Counted from the first letter of the stretch, positions 8,377-18,250 are shown. The stretch is 64,000 bases of DNA from an uncultured Paracoccaceae bacterium (GCA_947496605.1 CANMDF010000005.1:1-64000); one strand, 5' to 3'. Made by a program: numbers and translations. The notes: a model not told the origin generated them from the sequence alone.

Positions 8377-9528
8377 TCAAAGGACAACAAGCAGTTTCTT
8401 GGCTGCGTCGATTACAGCCTCGAGTTTTTCGGGGTTGAGCGCAAAGTATCCTGTTCCGCCAGCCGGTATCGCCCACTTAATCGCGGTTTCAACGATTAGA
8501 TCGCCCTTTGCCAAACACCAAGAGAAGCCCTTTTGTAAGGCCGCTACAAGTAACTCGATGCTTTTTTGCAGAACGATTGGGTCAGGATCGTCTCTGGCAA
8601 TTTCACCTTTAATGTCTTCCAAGGGTTGCCAGATAATGACCAACTCTTTTGCGATAGGCGCATCTTCCAGCGGCGTTGGGGGCAGATTGCCACCTATCCC
8701 GTGCCGATCGACAGTTGCTCGCTTTAATTCCGCTTCAAGCTCTTTGATCCGGTCTTCTAGGTTTTGTTTCGCAAGAATCTTCTCGATTTCTTCAGCGACC
8801 GCATCGGGACCAGCCTGCCAGATCGGGTTCTTGATCATAGCCACTTGCCGCTGCAAACTTAAATCGAGTGGTGCACCATCGAGAAAGCTCTGGCACCAAG
8901 AACGCCAAAACGACCAGCGCTTTTCTGTACCAAAGTAATATAACAAGCCTAAACCGTTCTGGCGGCCTCGCGCAAAGTGCCTAATAGTCCGGTGGCTTTC
9001 CTCTTCAGCATCTATCCAAGCGATGAAGTTTTCTCTGGCAGGGTGGCCAGCTAGGATTTCGAAACTCGCATTGAATGCAACTTCAGTAAACGTGGAGTTG
9101 TCCAGCCCGGGAGAGAACTTATCGCCAACGAGAGAAGCTAACAGGAAGGCCATGGTATCACCGATCCCGAAGAAAAGCCGGTTCTTCGCTTCCGCATAAA
9201 GCTCGGCTCGTTCCATCGCGTTCAACTGCTTATCGAGATGTGCGGCACTTCTTGGGGCAGACGCGTGGTCGTGTTCAAGCGCAACTGGCAAATCTTGCGC
9301 ACAGTCGTGAGCAGCGTCGACTAATTGTTCCCTATCAGAAGGCTCCGCCAGAATTGTCCACGCAGTCAACTGCGAGCGTAAGACTGAGAGTAGTGTATGT
9401 GGAGCAAGCCGTAGGTCATTGCTTGCAGCTTCGGCTCTGTAGGGTCCAGACAGCACAATTGCAGCAAACACATGCTCCCAGGTAAGTCGAAGCCTACCAA
9501 GATGCTTCACGCCATGTTCTTCGTTCAT
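8377..9528 (-). CDS. Hypothetical protein with a GIG.N.PP-like motif
   Basis: This 383-residue protein is of unrecognised family. The N-terminal ~220 residues look helical and soluble. A short coiled-coil-like stretch follows (EEIEKILAKQNLEDRIKELEAELKRA), then RHGIGGNLPP, which resembles a GIGHN.PP motif I recall from alphaproteobacterial hypothetical proteins. The C-terminus has hydrophobic patches (IVETAIKWAIPAGGTGYFAL) but no clear membrane helix. AAGGG abuts the ATG, an unusually short spacing. It lies in the island between plasmid-housekeeping genes and repA, beside defence-type genes. Confidence 0.65.
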   Translation of the reverse strand: MNEEHGVKHLGRLRLTWEHVFAAIVLSGPYRAEAASNDLRLAPHTLLSVLRSQLTAWTILAEPSDREQLVDAAHDCAQDLPVALEHDHASAPRSAAHLDKQLNAMERAELYAEAKNRLFFGIGDTMAFLLASLVGDKFSPGLDNSTFTEVAFNASFEILAGHPARENFIAWIDAEEESHRTIRHFARGRQNGLGLLYYFGTEKRWSFWRSWCQSFLDGAPLDLSLQRQVAMIKNPIWQAGPDAVAEEIEKILAKQNLEDRIKELEAELKRATVDRHGIGGNLPPTPLEDAPIAKELVIIWQPLEDIKGEIARDDPDPIVLQKSIELLVAALQKGFSWCLAKGDLIVETAIKWAIPAGGTGYFALNPEKLEAVIDAAKKLLVVL

Positions 9529-9551
9529 CCCTTGTCAACGCCCCTACAACT

Positions 9552-9563
9552 CTTGGTACCAAG
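9552..9563. promoter_or_regulatory. 12-bp palindrome upstream of 8377-9528
   Basis: CTTGGTACCAAG is perfectly palindromic, with a further TACCATG next to it, 24 bases before the minus-strand start at 9528. It could be an operator for that gene. Confidence 0.35.
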
Positions 9564-9707
9564 TACCATGACCAGGATATTGCAGGTGAGCAATTTCTCT
9601 GGTGTTTCTTGCAACTGCCAATCGTTTCGTGGAACGCCTCAAAAGTTCCAGAAGCTCAGCTTGGAATTCAAGGATTAAGGCTCGCGTGACAACGGACCGC
9701 CCTTGAC

Positions 9708-11321
9708 TCAAGCCTTGATTTCTCCTGCTCCCGTTTCGACGGCCTCTCGGAAGTCCGGTGCATCATAAAGTACAACGTGATCTACACCCTTAATATATTC
9801 AGCGATCTCATCCCTTAGGCTTTCGCCGCCATAGTGTGGATCGCCGTGAACGAGTTCGTTGATCATCATATTGCGCAAGTGGGAGACTGGCCCAGTCCTG
9901 GGCAAGGCTGCGACATCACGGATGTAGCTTTCAAGAAGACCGATGATGAAATCGTCAGTCAGCCGTCTGCTCATAACGACCGTTCGCATTGCGTTCACGC
10001 AGTCTTTCACCGCCCAATATGGGATACTGGGTCCATCGACGCCCTGTAGGTTGTTCGTGCGTAAGTGCGAACTGTCGGCAGGCAAATCACCGACAAGGCG
10101 TATCCACTTTCGAAGGCGGCGGGTTGCTTCATAGATGAGCCGGTTGCCCAAGGTTGGAAACTCAGCTGCAATCTCTACACGGTCATCCGTAACGTTGTGA
10201 ATTGCCTCCAGCTCCCGAACGATGACTGACATGTACATGAGCCACATATGATCAGGGACGTCTTGCCGAGCCGCTGATGTCACCATGATGTCAAAGAAGT
10301 GGATGGTGTTGTAAGTCGGGTCAGACAATAACTCTTCGTCATCTGGGCAAGGACCGTTGAGCAGTACTGCGTAATCGCGATCAGCGCGGATTAGTCGCGC
10401 CGCCTCATCTCCGACAGGCTTCCATATCCCGTACTTAGCTCCGACCTTTGCATCACCGAAGAAGCCTGTGAGGAGGACGCTCTTTGGTTCAATTACATAT
10501 CCGAACGGGTGGGAGCAGTTTTGGGTCGCTTTCAGTTCCTTATTGAAATGACTGGCCTTGTCGTTAACCGCATCTCTAAAGAACCGGGTTCGAAATTCAT
10601 CATGCTCCCATCCCATGCGATCCATCAGTTCCATCGCAAAGCCCGGCTTTAGGCGCACCAGTAGCTTCCGCACACCTTCGGATTGAAGGATTAGGTCTTC
10701 AATTTCCAACGCTGCATGATGCGCCTTGCGTCGCTCGGGAACCAATGACGCCAGCGGTTTGATCATTCGCGCTACCCATTTGGGAACCAGCGGCTTGTCG
10801 TCATCGAGAACAGCAAGGAACGGGTTGGTAGTTTTTTGATGTGTGTCTAGTATCCAATGATGGAAACGCTGGCCAAGCAGTCTCTTCTCGGAGGCGCATC
10901 TAATCGTTTCCAGATACGGACCTACTAATTCAACAAGCTCAAGATACCGGCCCTCGTCGTGCAACCGTTCAGAAAGTGTCTTAAGGTTTGAAAGGCTTAT
11001 TGCGCGTGGTTTCGCATTTGCATGCAGCAAGAGCGCCAATACCAGCCAAGTAACAACAACCAGAAACGCCGCCTCCTGATTAGAAAAGCCCTCTGAACTC
11101 TCTTGGAAGCCAAATTGGGTGAAAACCCAACTAAGGCTGTCAGGTGCGATTGATTTTAGCTCGAAGAAGAACTCCAAAAATCCAACCAAAGTGACCGCAA
11201 CCGTGCCAAGCAACAACTGCCGATACATGTTTAGTCGAAGTCTCAGGCGGCTGATTGGGCTCAGGATTGCGTAGGTTGCGATCATCAAGCCTATAAACGT
11301 GAGAAATCCATCTAAACTCAT
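9708..11321 (-). CDS. Hypothetical membrane-anchored protein
   Basis: The 537-residue protein has three hydrophobic N-terminal segments (about residues 5-22, 35-53 and 85-102) followed by a ~430-residue soluble region with no recognised domain. The start is supported by AGGGAG 5 bases before ATG. It stands divergent from the next gene across 110 bases. Membrane anchoring with a large cytosolic part is a common layout for effectors of defence systems, but nothing in the sequence proves that role. It could equally be a host-derived accessory gene. Confidence 0.7.
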   Translation of the reverse strand: MSLDGFLTFIGLMIATYAILSPISRLRLRLNMYRQLLLGTVAVTLVGFLEFFFELKSIAPDSLSWVFTQFGFQESSEGFSNQEAAFLVVVTWLVLALLLHANAKPRAISLSNLKTLSERLHDEGRYLELVELVGPYLETIRCASEKRLLGQRFHHWILDTHQKTTNPFLAVLDDDKPLVPKWVARMIKPLASLVPERRKAHHAALEIEDLILQSEGVRKLLVRLKPGFAMELMDRMGWEHDEFRTRFFRDAVNDKASHFNKELKATQNCSHPFGYVIEPKSVLLTGFFGDAKVGAKYGIWKPVGDEAARLIRADRDYAVLLNGPCPDDEELLSDPTYNTIHFFDIMVTSAARQDVPDHMWLMYMSVIVRELEAIHNVTDDRVEIAAEFPTLGNRLIYEATRRLRKWIRLVGDLPADSSHLRTNNLQGVDGPSIPYWAVKDCVNAMRTVVMSRRLTDDFIIGLLESYIRDVAALPRTGPVSHLRNMMINELVHGDPHYGGESLRDEIAEYIKGVDHVVLYDAPDFREAVETGAGEIKA

Positions 11322-11431
11322 CTGTACTCCCTAGGCTTAGTCGAGGCCCTAATGCCCTGCCGCACCCAAGGTACCTCGACAATGCTGAACTTTTTGGCTT
11401 TCAGGTACCGACTTCCGTCAATGCTCAGCGT

Positions 11432-12271
11432 ATGTATCCCACAGACCTAGCCCTCTTTGAAAGCAAAGACATGTCCATGAAAAAACACTCGATACAGTCC
11501 TGTGAGGATATTCTCCGAAAGCAGATAGAGTACAATACGGAGCATAATGTCCTGGGCAGCGAAACAGCCGTTGCTGAGTACCTGCTGGCCCGGACAATAG
11601 AGCTTCAAGACGCCTACCTCGAACTCCATGAGAAACTTGGCTCTAGGCCTCCTGCGCTTGAAGTGTTCCTTGGACTGCTTTTGAGTGTCGCGGCCTTCTG
11701 GAACCCCGAACGACTGTCAGAAGCACGATCACAAAGGAAACGCCTTGAAGAGATCAACGACAGCATTGCAAGCAAAGCTTCCGAGTTGGCCGAACTTCTT
11801 GAACATCGAGCAGTAATTGAGAACGCTTCCCAATTTGGCGGCGGTACTCACTATCACGGTATCAACGTGATTTTGGAAGCGGCTACGGAAAACCATCTGT
11901 TTAATTCTTGGGTGAGGGAAGACCTAAAAAACTTGAGTGCGCGGTTTGATTTGAAGTATTGGCCATCTTTGGCGGATGTTGTCCAAGAAATCGCTCGTGA
12001 TGCATCGGAGGCCGAGATCACTTCGCACGACCCGATTACCTGCGCTTCAACCTCAAGCAGACGCATCTCTCTTGCAGATTTTTTGCGAGCTCTGCGCGCG
12101 GCGATTTTTGAAAATTCGGCTAGGAACTACGGGCAAATTCCCAATGACTTCAGGCTGACGGACGGTGCGCTGGCGTCGTTGACGAACTGTGCGCTCGACT
12201 TGCAGCCCAACGCAATCATCGACAGCCAATACGTCAAACGCCTGCGCCAACGAGATCGGGAGTTAGAGTAG
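11432..12271 (+). CDS. Hypothetical protein
   Basis: This 279-residue protein matches no family I recognise. It is mostly helical, with one moderately hydrophobic stretch (ALEVFLGLLLSVAAF, residues ~73-87) followed by a charged, coiled-coil-like segment (EARSQRKRLEEINDSIASKASELAELLEH). Internal ATGs at 11471 and 11477 are possible starts, since no clear ribosome site precedes 11432. It ends 220 bases before the PHP/SMC-like ATPase in the same direction, so they could share a transcript. The 12272-12491 gap shows no gene. Confidence 0.6.
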   Translation: MYPTDLALFESKDMSMKKHSIQSCEDILRKQIEYNTEHNVLGSETAVAEYLLARTIELQDAYLELHEKLGSRPPALEVFLGLLLSVAAFWNPERLSEARSQRKRLEEINDSIASKASELAELLEHRAVIENASQFGGGTHYHGINVILEAATENHLFNSWVREDLKNLSARFDLKYWPSLADVVQEIARDASEAEITSHDPITCASTSSRRISLADFLRALRAAIFENSARNYGQIPNDFRLTDGALASLTNCALDLQPNAIIDSQYVKRLRQRDRELE

Positions 12272-12491
12272 TTCGTTCTAACAGCCACTGGGCAGCTGCG
12301 CTGTTGGCCACCTACGACCTTTGTTTCTATCAGGGAGGCTAAACCTACTGCGCTGCCGCGAGCGGACTGCTGGAATGCTCAACACAATGTCCTTATAAAT
12401 CGATGAGCGCAAACCGGGTTTCGTTTGAGCAGCTGATCGGATACATCGGACGCCATTTGGTCGAGCATCTTTCATTTGAGGTTTCTAAGTC

Positions 12492-15485
12492 ATGGTAACC
12501 AATTCCAAGTCAGGCTCACAATGGCGCCGATGGGATCTTCATCTCCACACGCCGGACACCAAATTAGCTAACGGTTACAAATCCGGAAATGGAGATGCCT
12601 GGGATATTTACTTAGATGCCCTCGAAGCATCGGATGTTCAGGTCTTTGGCCTTACCGACTATTTTTGCTGCGACAACTACTTCCATGCGGTCGAGAAATA
12701 CCGCGATCGCTTCCCCGACGGTGAGAAGGTGTTCTTCCCCAATATTGAGCTCCGGCTCTCTGATGCAATCGGTAAGCAAGGCAACAGTCCAGACATGCAT
12801 GTTGTCTTTGATAACAAACCGGAGATTTGTTCCAGAGAGAAGATCAAAACCTTTCTCCAGAATCTAAAAACGCATCTTACTGATGAGAACGATGTTGAGG
12901 TTTCCTGTGCTGACCTTGCCAGTAAAGGAAACTACGACCAGGCCACAGTGAGCCTAAAGGGTATTCGTGACGCACTGGCAAAGACCTTTGGTGAAGCAAA
13001 GCCATATCTGTTGATATTCCCAGCCAAGAATGACGGGATGAAGTCGCAGGATACGGAATCGCCGCGAAAAGTCAGTATTGCTGAGGAAATCGACAAGGCT
13101 GTACATGGCTTTTTCGGGGGACGCGATAGCACCCAGTATTTTCTCGATAAGGAGCGATACGAGGAAGGGGAGGCAAAGAATAAACCTGTTTTTGATGCCA
13201 GTGATGCTCATAGCTTTGAAGACCTGGAAAGGCTCAGTGGCGATGTTACCGGTTATGAGGCAACTTGGATCAAAGCAAATCCTAGTTTTGAAGGCCTCAA
13301 GCAAACGCTCTTTGAACCGGAAGCAAGGGTGTTCATCGGAGAAGAACCCCCTGTTCTTCAGCGCAGGAGTTCAGAGGCCACCAAATTCATCGACCACCTG
13401 GGTATTCAGAAAATTCCGGCTTACGGAAACGAGAATGGATTGTGGTTCAAACAAGTCGATGTTCCACTCAATCCTGAGCTCACTGCGATCATCGGCAACA
13501 AAGGGAGTGGGAAAAGCGCTCTTGCTGACATTCTCGGGCTTCTCGGGGACTCCCGGGCAGAAGATAGCTTTTCATTCCTGGCAAACTCTCGGGGGAACGT
13601 AAAGTTTAGGCAGCGAGGGTTTGCTGAGAATTTCGAAGCCACTCTTACTTGGGCTGATGGAAACACAGTTTCGAAGAATCTCAGCGAAGGCGTTCGGTTT
13701 ACTGAACCCGAGAAGGTCAAGTACCTTCCTCAGAACTTTTTCGAGACCCTTACCAACGAAGTTCAGGAAGTCCGCCAGTTTCAAACCGAGATCGAAAACG
13801 TCGTGTTCTCGCATGTTGAAGAGACTGATCGTCTGAATCAGAGCAGCTTCAAGGAACTCGAAGGGCTCAAGACCCAAGAAAGCCGAGACAAGGTCAGCGA
13901 CCTGAAACAAAATCTTCGAGAGTTGCACCACCGGCTTGACCATTTGAAGAGCCGAAATCAGCCTGAATTCAAGGACACGCTCAAAAAGGAGCTTGAGAAG
14001 CTCAAGGCCGAGTTCAAGGCGCTCGAAGCTTCCGCTCCGGCTAAGGTCCAGAAACCTTCAGAAGAAAGCTCTGAGCAGCAAGCTATCAGCAAAGAGATAG
14101 AAGCGTTCGGCGCGTTGCTGGTTGATCTTGAACTGCGAAGAAAGGAACTGACTGGGCAGCTTGCAAATGCGAAAGAACGGTCAGAAAAACTAAAGCGCCT
14201 CAACGGCAAGCTCACGGAACTAAGAGCCTACGTCCAAAGCGAAAAAGAGAGTATAGCAGTACTCTGCAAGGATCTTGGTCTCAACGCTGACGAAATCATA
14301 AAGTTCAGCTTCGACACTTCGTCGCTTGTCGAGCTTGATGGATCGATCAAGAATGAAATTGCAGCGCTCACAACAGACAGCAAGCTTCAGTTCCCAGAAG
14401 AACAAGAATTTGGGAAAGCTGGCGACTACAACAGCATTCCCGATATTGACGCGGTGATAGAGGCACTGAACCAGAAGAATTCATCTTTGAAAGAACAGCT
14501 AAGTGCTCCGGGCAAGAGGTATCAATCCTACCTCCACAAGACAGCTGAGCTTGAGAAGCAAAAGGCTTCTCTTCTCGGGGATGAGGAGCAACCCGCTACT
14601 AAAACGATCCGTCATACTGAGAACCAGATCGCATATATCGAGCAGGAGCTCGAAACTGAAATTGCCGCTCTTGAGGTAGAGCGGAAGGCAATCTCTAAGA
14701 GTATCTTTGAAGCCAAGGAACTGGTTCTTACCTTCTATACTGAGCTCAAGCAAAGTGTCGAAGACAAGCTCGGCATCTTTAAGGAAGACAATTTTCACGT
14801 AAGCCTTGAGGCGTCCTTTGTTCTTGCTTCCAGTTTTTCCGACCGATTTTTCGAGTTTATCAGCAAGTCGGTTCGGGGACCTTTCCAAGGAGATGGCGAA
14901 AAGGCACTGCGAGACTTTGTTGCGGAAGTGAACTGGGGAGATTTCGAGTCCGTCTATAGTTTTTGCGAGACGGCCCTTCAAGAAATTGAAGCGCATGACT
15001 TCGCCAAACAAATCAAGCAGAACAAGACGGGAAAGGAGTTCTGCGATTTCCTGTTCTCACTCGACTTCGTCGAGGCGATGTACGAATTGCGGCTCGGAAA
15101 CAAGAACCTCTCCCAGTTATCTCCGGGTGAGAAGGGCCTACTTCTTCTCGTATTCTATCTCCATTTGGACATGGAAAACACTCCTCTCATTATCGATCAG
15201 GCCGAAGACAATCTGGACAACGACAGCATCTTTTCTGTCCTTGCAAAGTGCATCCGTAGCGCCAAGAAGAACCGTCAGGTCATCTTAGTGACGCACAACC
15301 CGAACTTGGCTGTGGGGGCTGATGCAGAGCAGATCATCTATGTGAAGCTCGCAAAGCACAAAAACTACAAATTTTCATATGAATGTGGCGCAATCGAGGA
15401 AGCTAGAACCAACGCTAATGTGGTGAAAGTCCTTGAAGGGTCAAAACCAGCCTTCATACAGCGGCGTCTGAAATATCAAATCTAG
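12492..15485 (+). CDS. PHP-domain SMC-like ATPase, TrlF family / Ppl-type defence protein
   Basis: The 997-residue protein has two parts. Residues ~12-300 form a PHP phosphoesterase-like domain: WDLHLHTPDT, FGLTDYF, and the later FDASDAH metal-site motif. From ~330 an ABC/SMC-type ATPase follows: Walker A GNKGSGKS (335-342), a Q-loop (YLPQNFFETL), a coiled coil of ~270 residues, the signature LSPGEKG (~876), Walker B PLIIDQAED (~897) and a switch histidine in VTHNPN. This is the TrlF family architecture, and PHP plus ATPase is also the layout of the single-gene anti-phage protein Ppl. GAGG precedes the ATG. Defence is the best inference; the substrate is unknown. Confidence 0.85.
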   Translation: MVTNSKSGSQWRRWDLHLHTPDTKLANGYKSGNGDAWDIYLDALEASDVQVFGLTDYFCCDNYFHAVEKYRDRFPDGEKVFFPNIELRLSDAIGKQGNSPDMHVVFDNKPEICSREKIKTFLQNLKTHLTDENDVEVSCADLASKGNYDQATVSLKGIRDALAKTFGEAKPYLLIFPAKNDGMKSQDTESPRKVSIAEEIDKAVHGFFGGRDSTQYFLDKERYEEGEAKNKPVFDASDAHSFEDLERLSGDVTGYEATWIKANPSFEGLKQTLFEPEARVFIGEEPPVLQRRSSEATKFIDHLGIQKIPAYGNENGLWFKQVDVPLNPELTAIIGNKGSGKSALADILGLLGDSRAEDSFSFLANSRGNVKFRQRGFAENFEATLTWADGNTVSKNLSEGVRFTEPEKVKYLPQNFFETLTNEVQEVRQFQTEIENVVFSHVEETDRLNQSSFKELEGLKTQESRDKVSDLKQNLRELHHRLDHLKSRNQPEFKDTLKKELEKLKAEFKALEASAPAKVQKPSEESSEQQAISKEIEAFGALLVDLELRRKELTGQLANAKERSEKLKRLNGKLTELRAYVQSEKESIAVLCKDLGLNADEIIKFSFDTSSLVELDGSIKNEIAALTTDSKLQFPEEQEFGKAGDYNSIPDIDAVIEALNQKNSSLKEQLSAPGKRYQSYLHKTAELEKQKASLLGDEEQPATKTIRHTENQIAYIEQELETEIAALEVERKAISKSIFEAKELVLTFYTELKQSVEDKLGIFKEDNFHVSLEASFVLASSFSDRFFEFISKSVRGPFQGDGEKALRDFVAEVNWGDFESVYSFCETALQEIEAHDFAKQIKQNKTGKEFCDFLFSLDFVEAMYELRLGNKNLSQLSPGEKGLLLLVFYLHLDMENTPLIIDQAEDNLDNDSIFSVLAKCIRSAKKNRQVILVTHNPNLAVGADAEQIIYVKLAKHKNYKFSYECGAIEEARTNANVVKVLEGSKPAFIQRRLKYQI

Positions 15486-15796
15486 TGATCATACTCACAA
15501 AGCGTGCTTCTCGGATGGCTGCTTTCTGTGCCGAAGCTCTGAACCCGCACACGCGCAGCGAAGGTCGGCTTCCCGCCCCTTCTGTTTTTCGCTGCTGTCG
15601 CAAAGCGCGTAATGTTGGCTCCTAGAAGCTTACCCGACGGCCGGAACTATTGCTCTTCTTGGAAGATAGAATGCCATTCAAATCCGCAGATCATGAATTC
15701 TACACGTTTGACTCTGCGCTGAAGACCAGAGGATAGCCAACGGCGAAGGGCCGATTAACTGCGGACGTCCCAGCATGTAGAGCATCTGCCAACCGC
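15486..15796. other. Gene-free stretch
   Basis: About 310 bases between the PHP ATPase and repA, where the two genes converge. No gene, repeat or strong terminator was recognised. Confidence 0.5.
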
Positions 15797-16852
15797 TTAC
15801 GGTTTGCCGCGCTTTTCAAACCAGCTTTGGCAGAACTTGATGAAATGCCTCTCTGGGTGCTTGGGTTCAATTTCTTCCTTGCCGCACCATGCGCGCCATT
15901 CTTGCTCGATCATGCGCACATCCCATCCGGGGGCAGCGGTTCGGGCATCATGGTAAGCCTCGGGATCGAGCCTGCCCTCATAGACCTCGACGACTGGCAT
16001 TGGCACAGTGCCTTTGCTGCGGAAGACAACAATGTTGCCCTCCAAGGACGGGTCGTAGTCTGGAAAGTGATCATGCTGGTCACTGTCTGCGATGATGTTG
16101 CCGATCAGACGCTTGAACTCTTTTGGCGAAGAATGTGAACCGCATTTCAAACGCAGCTTCTCAAGCCCGATGCGCCATTCTGAAGACTTGCCGCAATGTT
16201 TGCGTGCTATCTCATACATCCGTCGCTCAAGCGGCTTTTTCAAGCGGAAGTAATCGCGGCTGATCGTCAGGACTTCCTTGGCTTGGATCGCGTTAAACAC
16301 CCAGTCCGACAGGGTAACCTGCACTTCCTGAAGCACACCGTCATTGTCTCGGCGGATCGTCTTGGCGCTTTCAACAAGGCCAAAGACCTGCCACTGGCGT
16401 TCCTCACCTGTGTGTATGTTTGTTTTGATCGATGTCCCGCGTAGGCGTTCCAGTGCATCTTCGGCACGATTATAGGCACTGCCGCCTGCGGGCTTACCAG
16501 TTGCAACGATGTAGTCGCTGATCTTGAAGCTCACCGTCTTTGAGATGTCTTTTTTCTCGTTCAGGGCTGCAATCAGCTGAGAGATGCAAAAGATCAGAAT
16601 GTCGCGGTCGAAGACCGTCGCCATGCCCTTCGCAGATGGTGAGATTTCGATGTAGTTGTCGCCGTTCTCGTATCGCCGTGTTTGATGGTCTGGCTTCTTT
16701 GAGATTGAGAAAACAGGATGCTCCATCCCGGCCATGTCACTCTTGGGAGCGGCATCAAAGATGTCGCAGATAAACAGATCCGGTTGTTGAAACCGATCTG
16801 GCAGAAGCGGGTTCGCTAGTCGCTTCACTGGCTTATCACCCACCATTGTCAT
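15797..16852 (-). CDS. repA: Plasmid replication initiator RepA (RPA type)
   Basis: This 351-residue initiator matches the RPA-domain family (replication initiator protein A) of alphaproteobacterial plasmids. Recognisable segments are GDNYIEISPSAKGMATVFDRDILIFCISQL, the winged-helix-like KKPLERRMYEIARKHCG, and the C-terminal RHFIKFCQSWFEKRG. It binds iterons and opens the origin. Nine iteron copies lie at its upstream edge, and the first overlaps codons 4-9 of the gene itself (VGDKPV), suggesting autoregulation. Its size is normal for the family. No incompatibility group can be assigned from sequence alone. Confidence 0.9.
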   Translation of the reverse strand: MTMVGDKPVKRLANPLLPDRFQQPDLFICDIFDAAPKSDMAGMEHPVFSISKKPDHQTRRYENGDNYIEISPSAKGMATVFDRDILIFCISQLIAALNEKKDISKTVSFKISDYIVATGKPAGGSAYNRAEDALERLRGTSIKTNIHTGEERQWQVFGLVESAKTIRRDNDGVLQEVQVTLSDWVFNAIQAKEVLTISRDYFRLKKPLERRMYEIARKHCGKSSEWRIGLEKLRLKCGSHSSPKEFKRLIGNIIADSDQHDHFPDYDPSLEGNIVVFRSKGTVPMPVVEVYEGRLDPEAYHDARTAAPGWDVRMIEQEWRAWCGKEEIEPKHPERHFIKFCQSWFEKRGKP

Positions 16853-17085
16853 GTTACTGGCCTATTACCCACCGATTCTCTTCCTTACTGGCTTATCACA
16901 CACTACTGGCTTATCACACACCAAGTCAATCCTTTGGCTTATCACCCACCTTTTGGTCAAGTTTTGCTGGCTTATCACCCACTCGAATTATGAGTGACTC
17001 AAGAAACTCAATAAATTCAGCACACTGGCTTGCGACACACCAATGGGTGGCTTATTGCACACCGCTTTCTGGCTTATCACCCACC
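16827..17085. repeat. oriV: Iteron array, replication origin
   Basis: Nine 18-base copies related to ACTGGCTTATCACCCACC start at 16827, 16856, 16887, 16905, 16933, 16966, 17024, 17046 and 17068, all in the same orientation. Copies 3 and 4 abut; the others are spaced irregularly. Copies 7 and 8 are the most degenerate. The core is TGGCTTATCACCCACC. Same-direction repeats next to repA are the classical iteron origin layout. Confidence 0.92.
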
Positions 17086-17330
17086 GGCCGTTTTGTAAGG
17101 GTCTGATATTGTGGGCTGAATCCCAACTTTTTGAATCGTAACCCAATATTTTAACTCATATATAACACACGTTGCTTCGGCACTATGACGGCAGACGGCA
17201 GTCTTAAGATAGCAGTGCTTTGAATTTTGCTGAGAATGAGATCTGGAATTGTCTGTAGTTAAGCCACAGTACGATGGCTAAGATACGCAGAACTTGAAAT
17301 TAACGGCCGATTCCGTATATTGATCCAGCT
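17086..17330. other. AT-rich origin-adjacent region
   Basis: About 245 bases follow the iterons. The part around 17110-17170 is AT-rich (ATATTTTAACTCATATATAAC) and carries an imperfect inverted pair (ATATTGTGGG ... CCCAATAT). It is a candidate DNA unwinding element. No gene is seen. Confidence 0.5.
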
Positions 17331-17588
17331 ATGACCGACACGATGCAAACAGCCATGCTGACCACAGTGAACGCACCGTTCCAGACTTATCTGGATGCGG
17401 AAGCTCTCGCGTGTGCAATTTGCGCTGGTGAGATCACACTTGGCCAAGTCTCGTCGTTTTACACTGAGACAGATGTTGAAGCGCAGAAGGCATTTGCTGC
17501 GGCGCATGGGATTTCTACTGCAACCTTGGTCGAAACTGCGGCCAACTTTTCAAACTGGTCCGGCCAGTCTGTTGCCCTAGCGGCGTGA
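17331..17588 (+). CDS. Putative antitoxin partner of AbiEii-like toxin
   Basis: This 85-residue protein overlaps the next gene by 4 bases (GTGA), an arrangement typical of toxin-antitoxin operons. The sequence (DAEALACAICAGEITLGQVSSFYTETDVEAQKAFAAAHGIS) is helical and acidic, and it lacks the winged helix of classical AbiEi antitoxins. The antitoxin assignment rests on position only. No strong ribosome site precedes the ATG. It could also be a small fused-function subunit of the transferase. Confidence 0.6.
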   Translation: MTDTMQTAMLTTVNAPFQTYLDAEALACAICAGEITLGQVSSFYTETDVEAQKAFAAAHGISTATLVETAANFSNWSGQSVALAA

Positions 17589-18250
17589 GCGCCCCACAAA
17601 TTGCATCGCGATGGCAGGAGCTGCTGGAGGCGGCGTTCGACATCATCGATCACGTCAACAAGGACCATGACCTTCTAACCGAATGGACCTTTGGTGGCGG
17701 AACAGCAATGATGATCCAAATCGACCACCGTGAAAGTCACGATGTCGATCTGTTTCTCGATGATCCTCAACTCCTCCCCTATGTCGAAGCCGCCGTTGCA
17801 GAGATGCAATTCGCTCTTGGTGAAGCCACGTACAACGGGGATGGGACCGGCCATCTCAAGGTCGCTTTCGACGGGATTGGGGAAATCGATTTTATTGTGA
17901 CTGGTCACGTCTCGGACCACCCTACGAGCCTACATGAGATCGAGGGTCGGTCGGTTCACCTCGAAACCGTTCCAGAGATCATAGGCAAAAAGATCCGCTA
18001 TCGCGGGTCGCGTATCCAGCCGCGCGACATCTTCGATATCGCGGCTGCGGTCAAAGCTGGCCAAGAAGCCGAGATCATCGCTGTCCTATCAGAAGTTCCT
18101 GAATATGTCGCAGCCACAATCCAGCGCATCGAAGGGCTTTCCAAGGAATTCGTATCGACCAACATTTCTCAGCTGGTGCTCAGAGACGAGACCCGTGATC
18201 TGGTGGAGACGGCTTTTGACACAACCTTGGCTCTGCTCAAGAAGGTCTAG
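17585..18250 (+). CDS. AbiEii/AbiGii-type nucleotidyltransferase
   Basis: The 221-residue protein has the nucleotidyltransferase core FGGGTAMMIQIDHRESHDVDLFLDD, the G-G-T...R.S.D.D pattern of the AbiEii/AbiGii toxin family. Further downstream it has IGKKIRYRG...QPRDIFDIAAA, matching the family's second conserved block. Members of this family add nucleotides to tRNA or other acceptors and arrest growth or abort phage infection. The start is GTG, overlapping the stop of the preceding small gene. The antitoxin partner is non-canonical, so the toxin role is likely but not certain. Confidence 0.8.
   Translation: MSAPQIASRWQELLEAAFDIIDHVNKDHDLLTEWTFGGGTAMMIQIDHRESHDVDLFLDDPQLLPYVEAAVAEMQFALGEATYNGDGTGHLKVAFDGIGEIDFIVTGHVSDHPTSLHEIEGRSVHLETVPEIIGKKIRYRGSRIQPRDIFDIAAAVKAGQEAEIIAVLSEVPEYVAATIQRIEGLSKEFVSTNISQLVLRDETRDLVETAFDTTLALLKKV

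Noticed and set aside
8354-8938. Plus-strand 194-residue ORF
   Set aside because: It is antisense to the 383-residue gene and Ser/Cys-rich as expected for a shadow frame.
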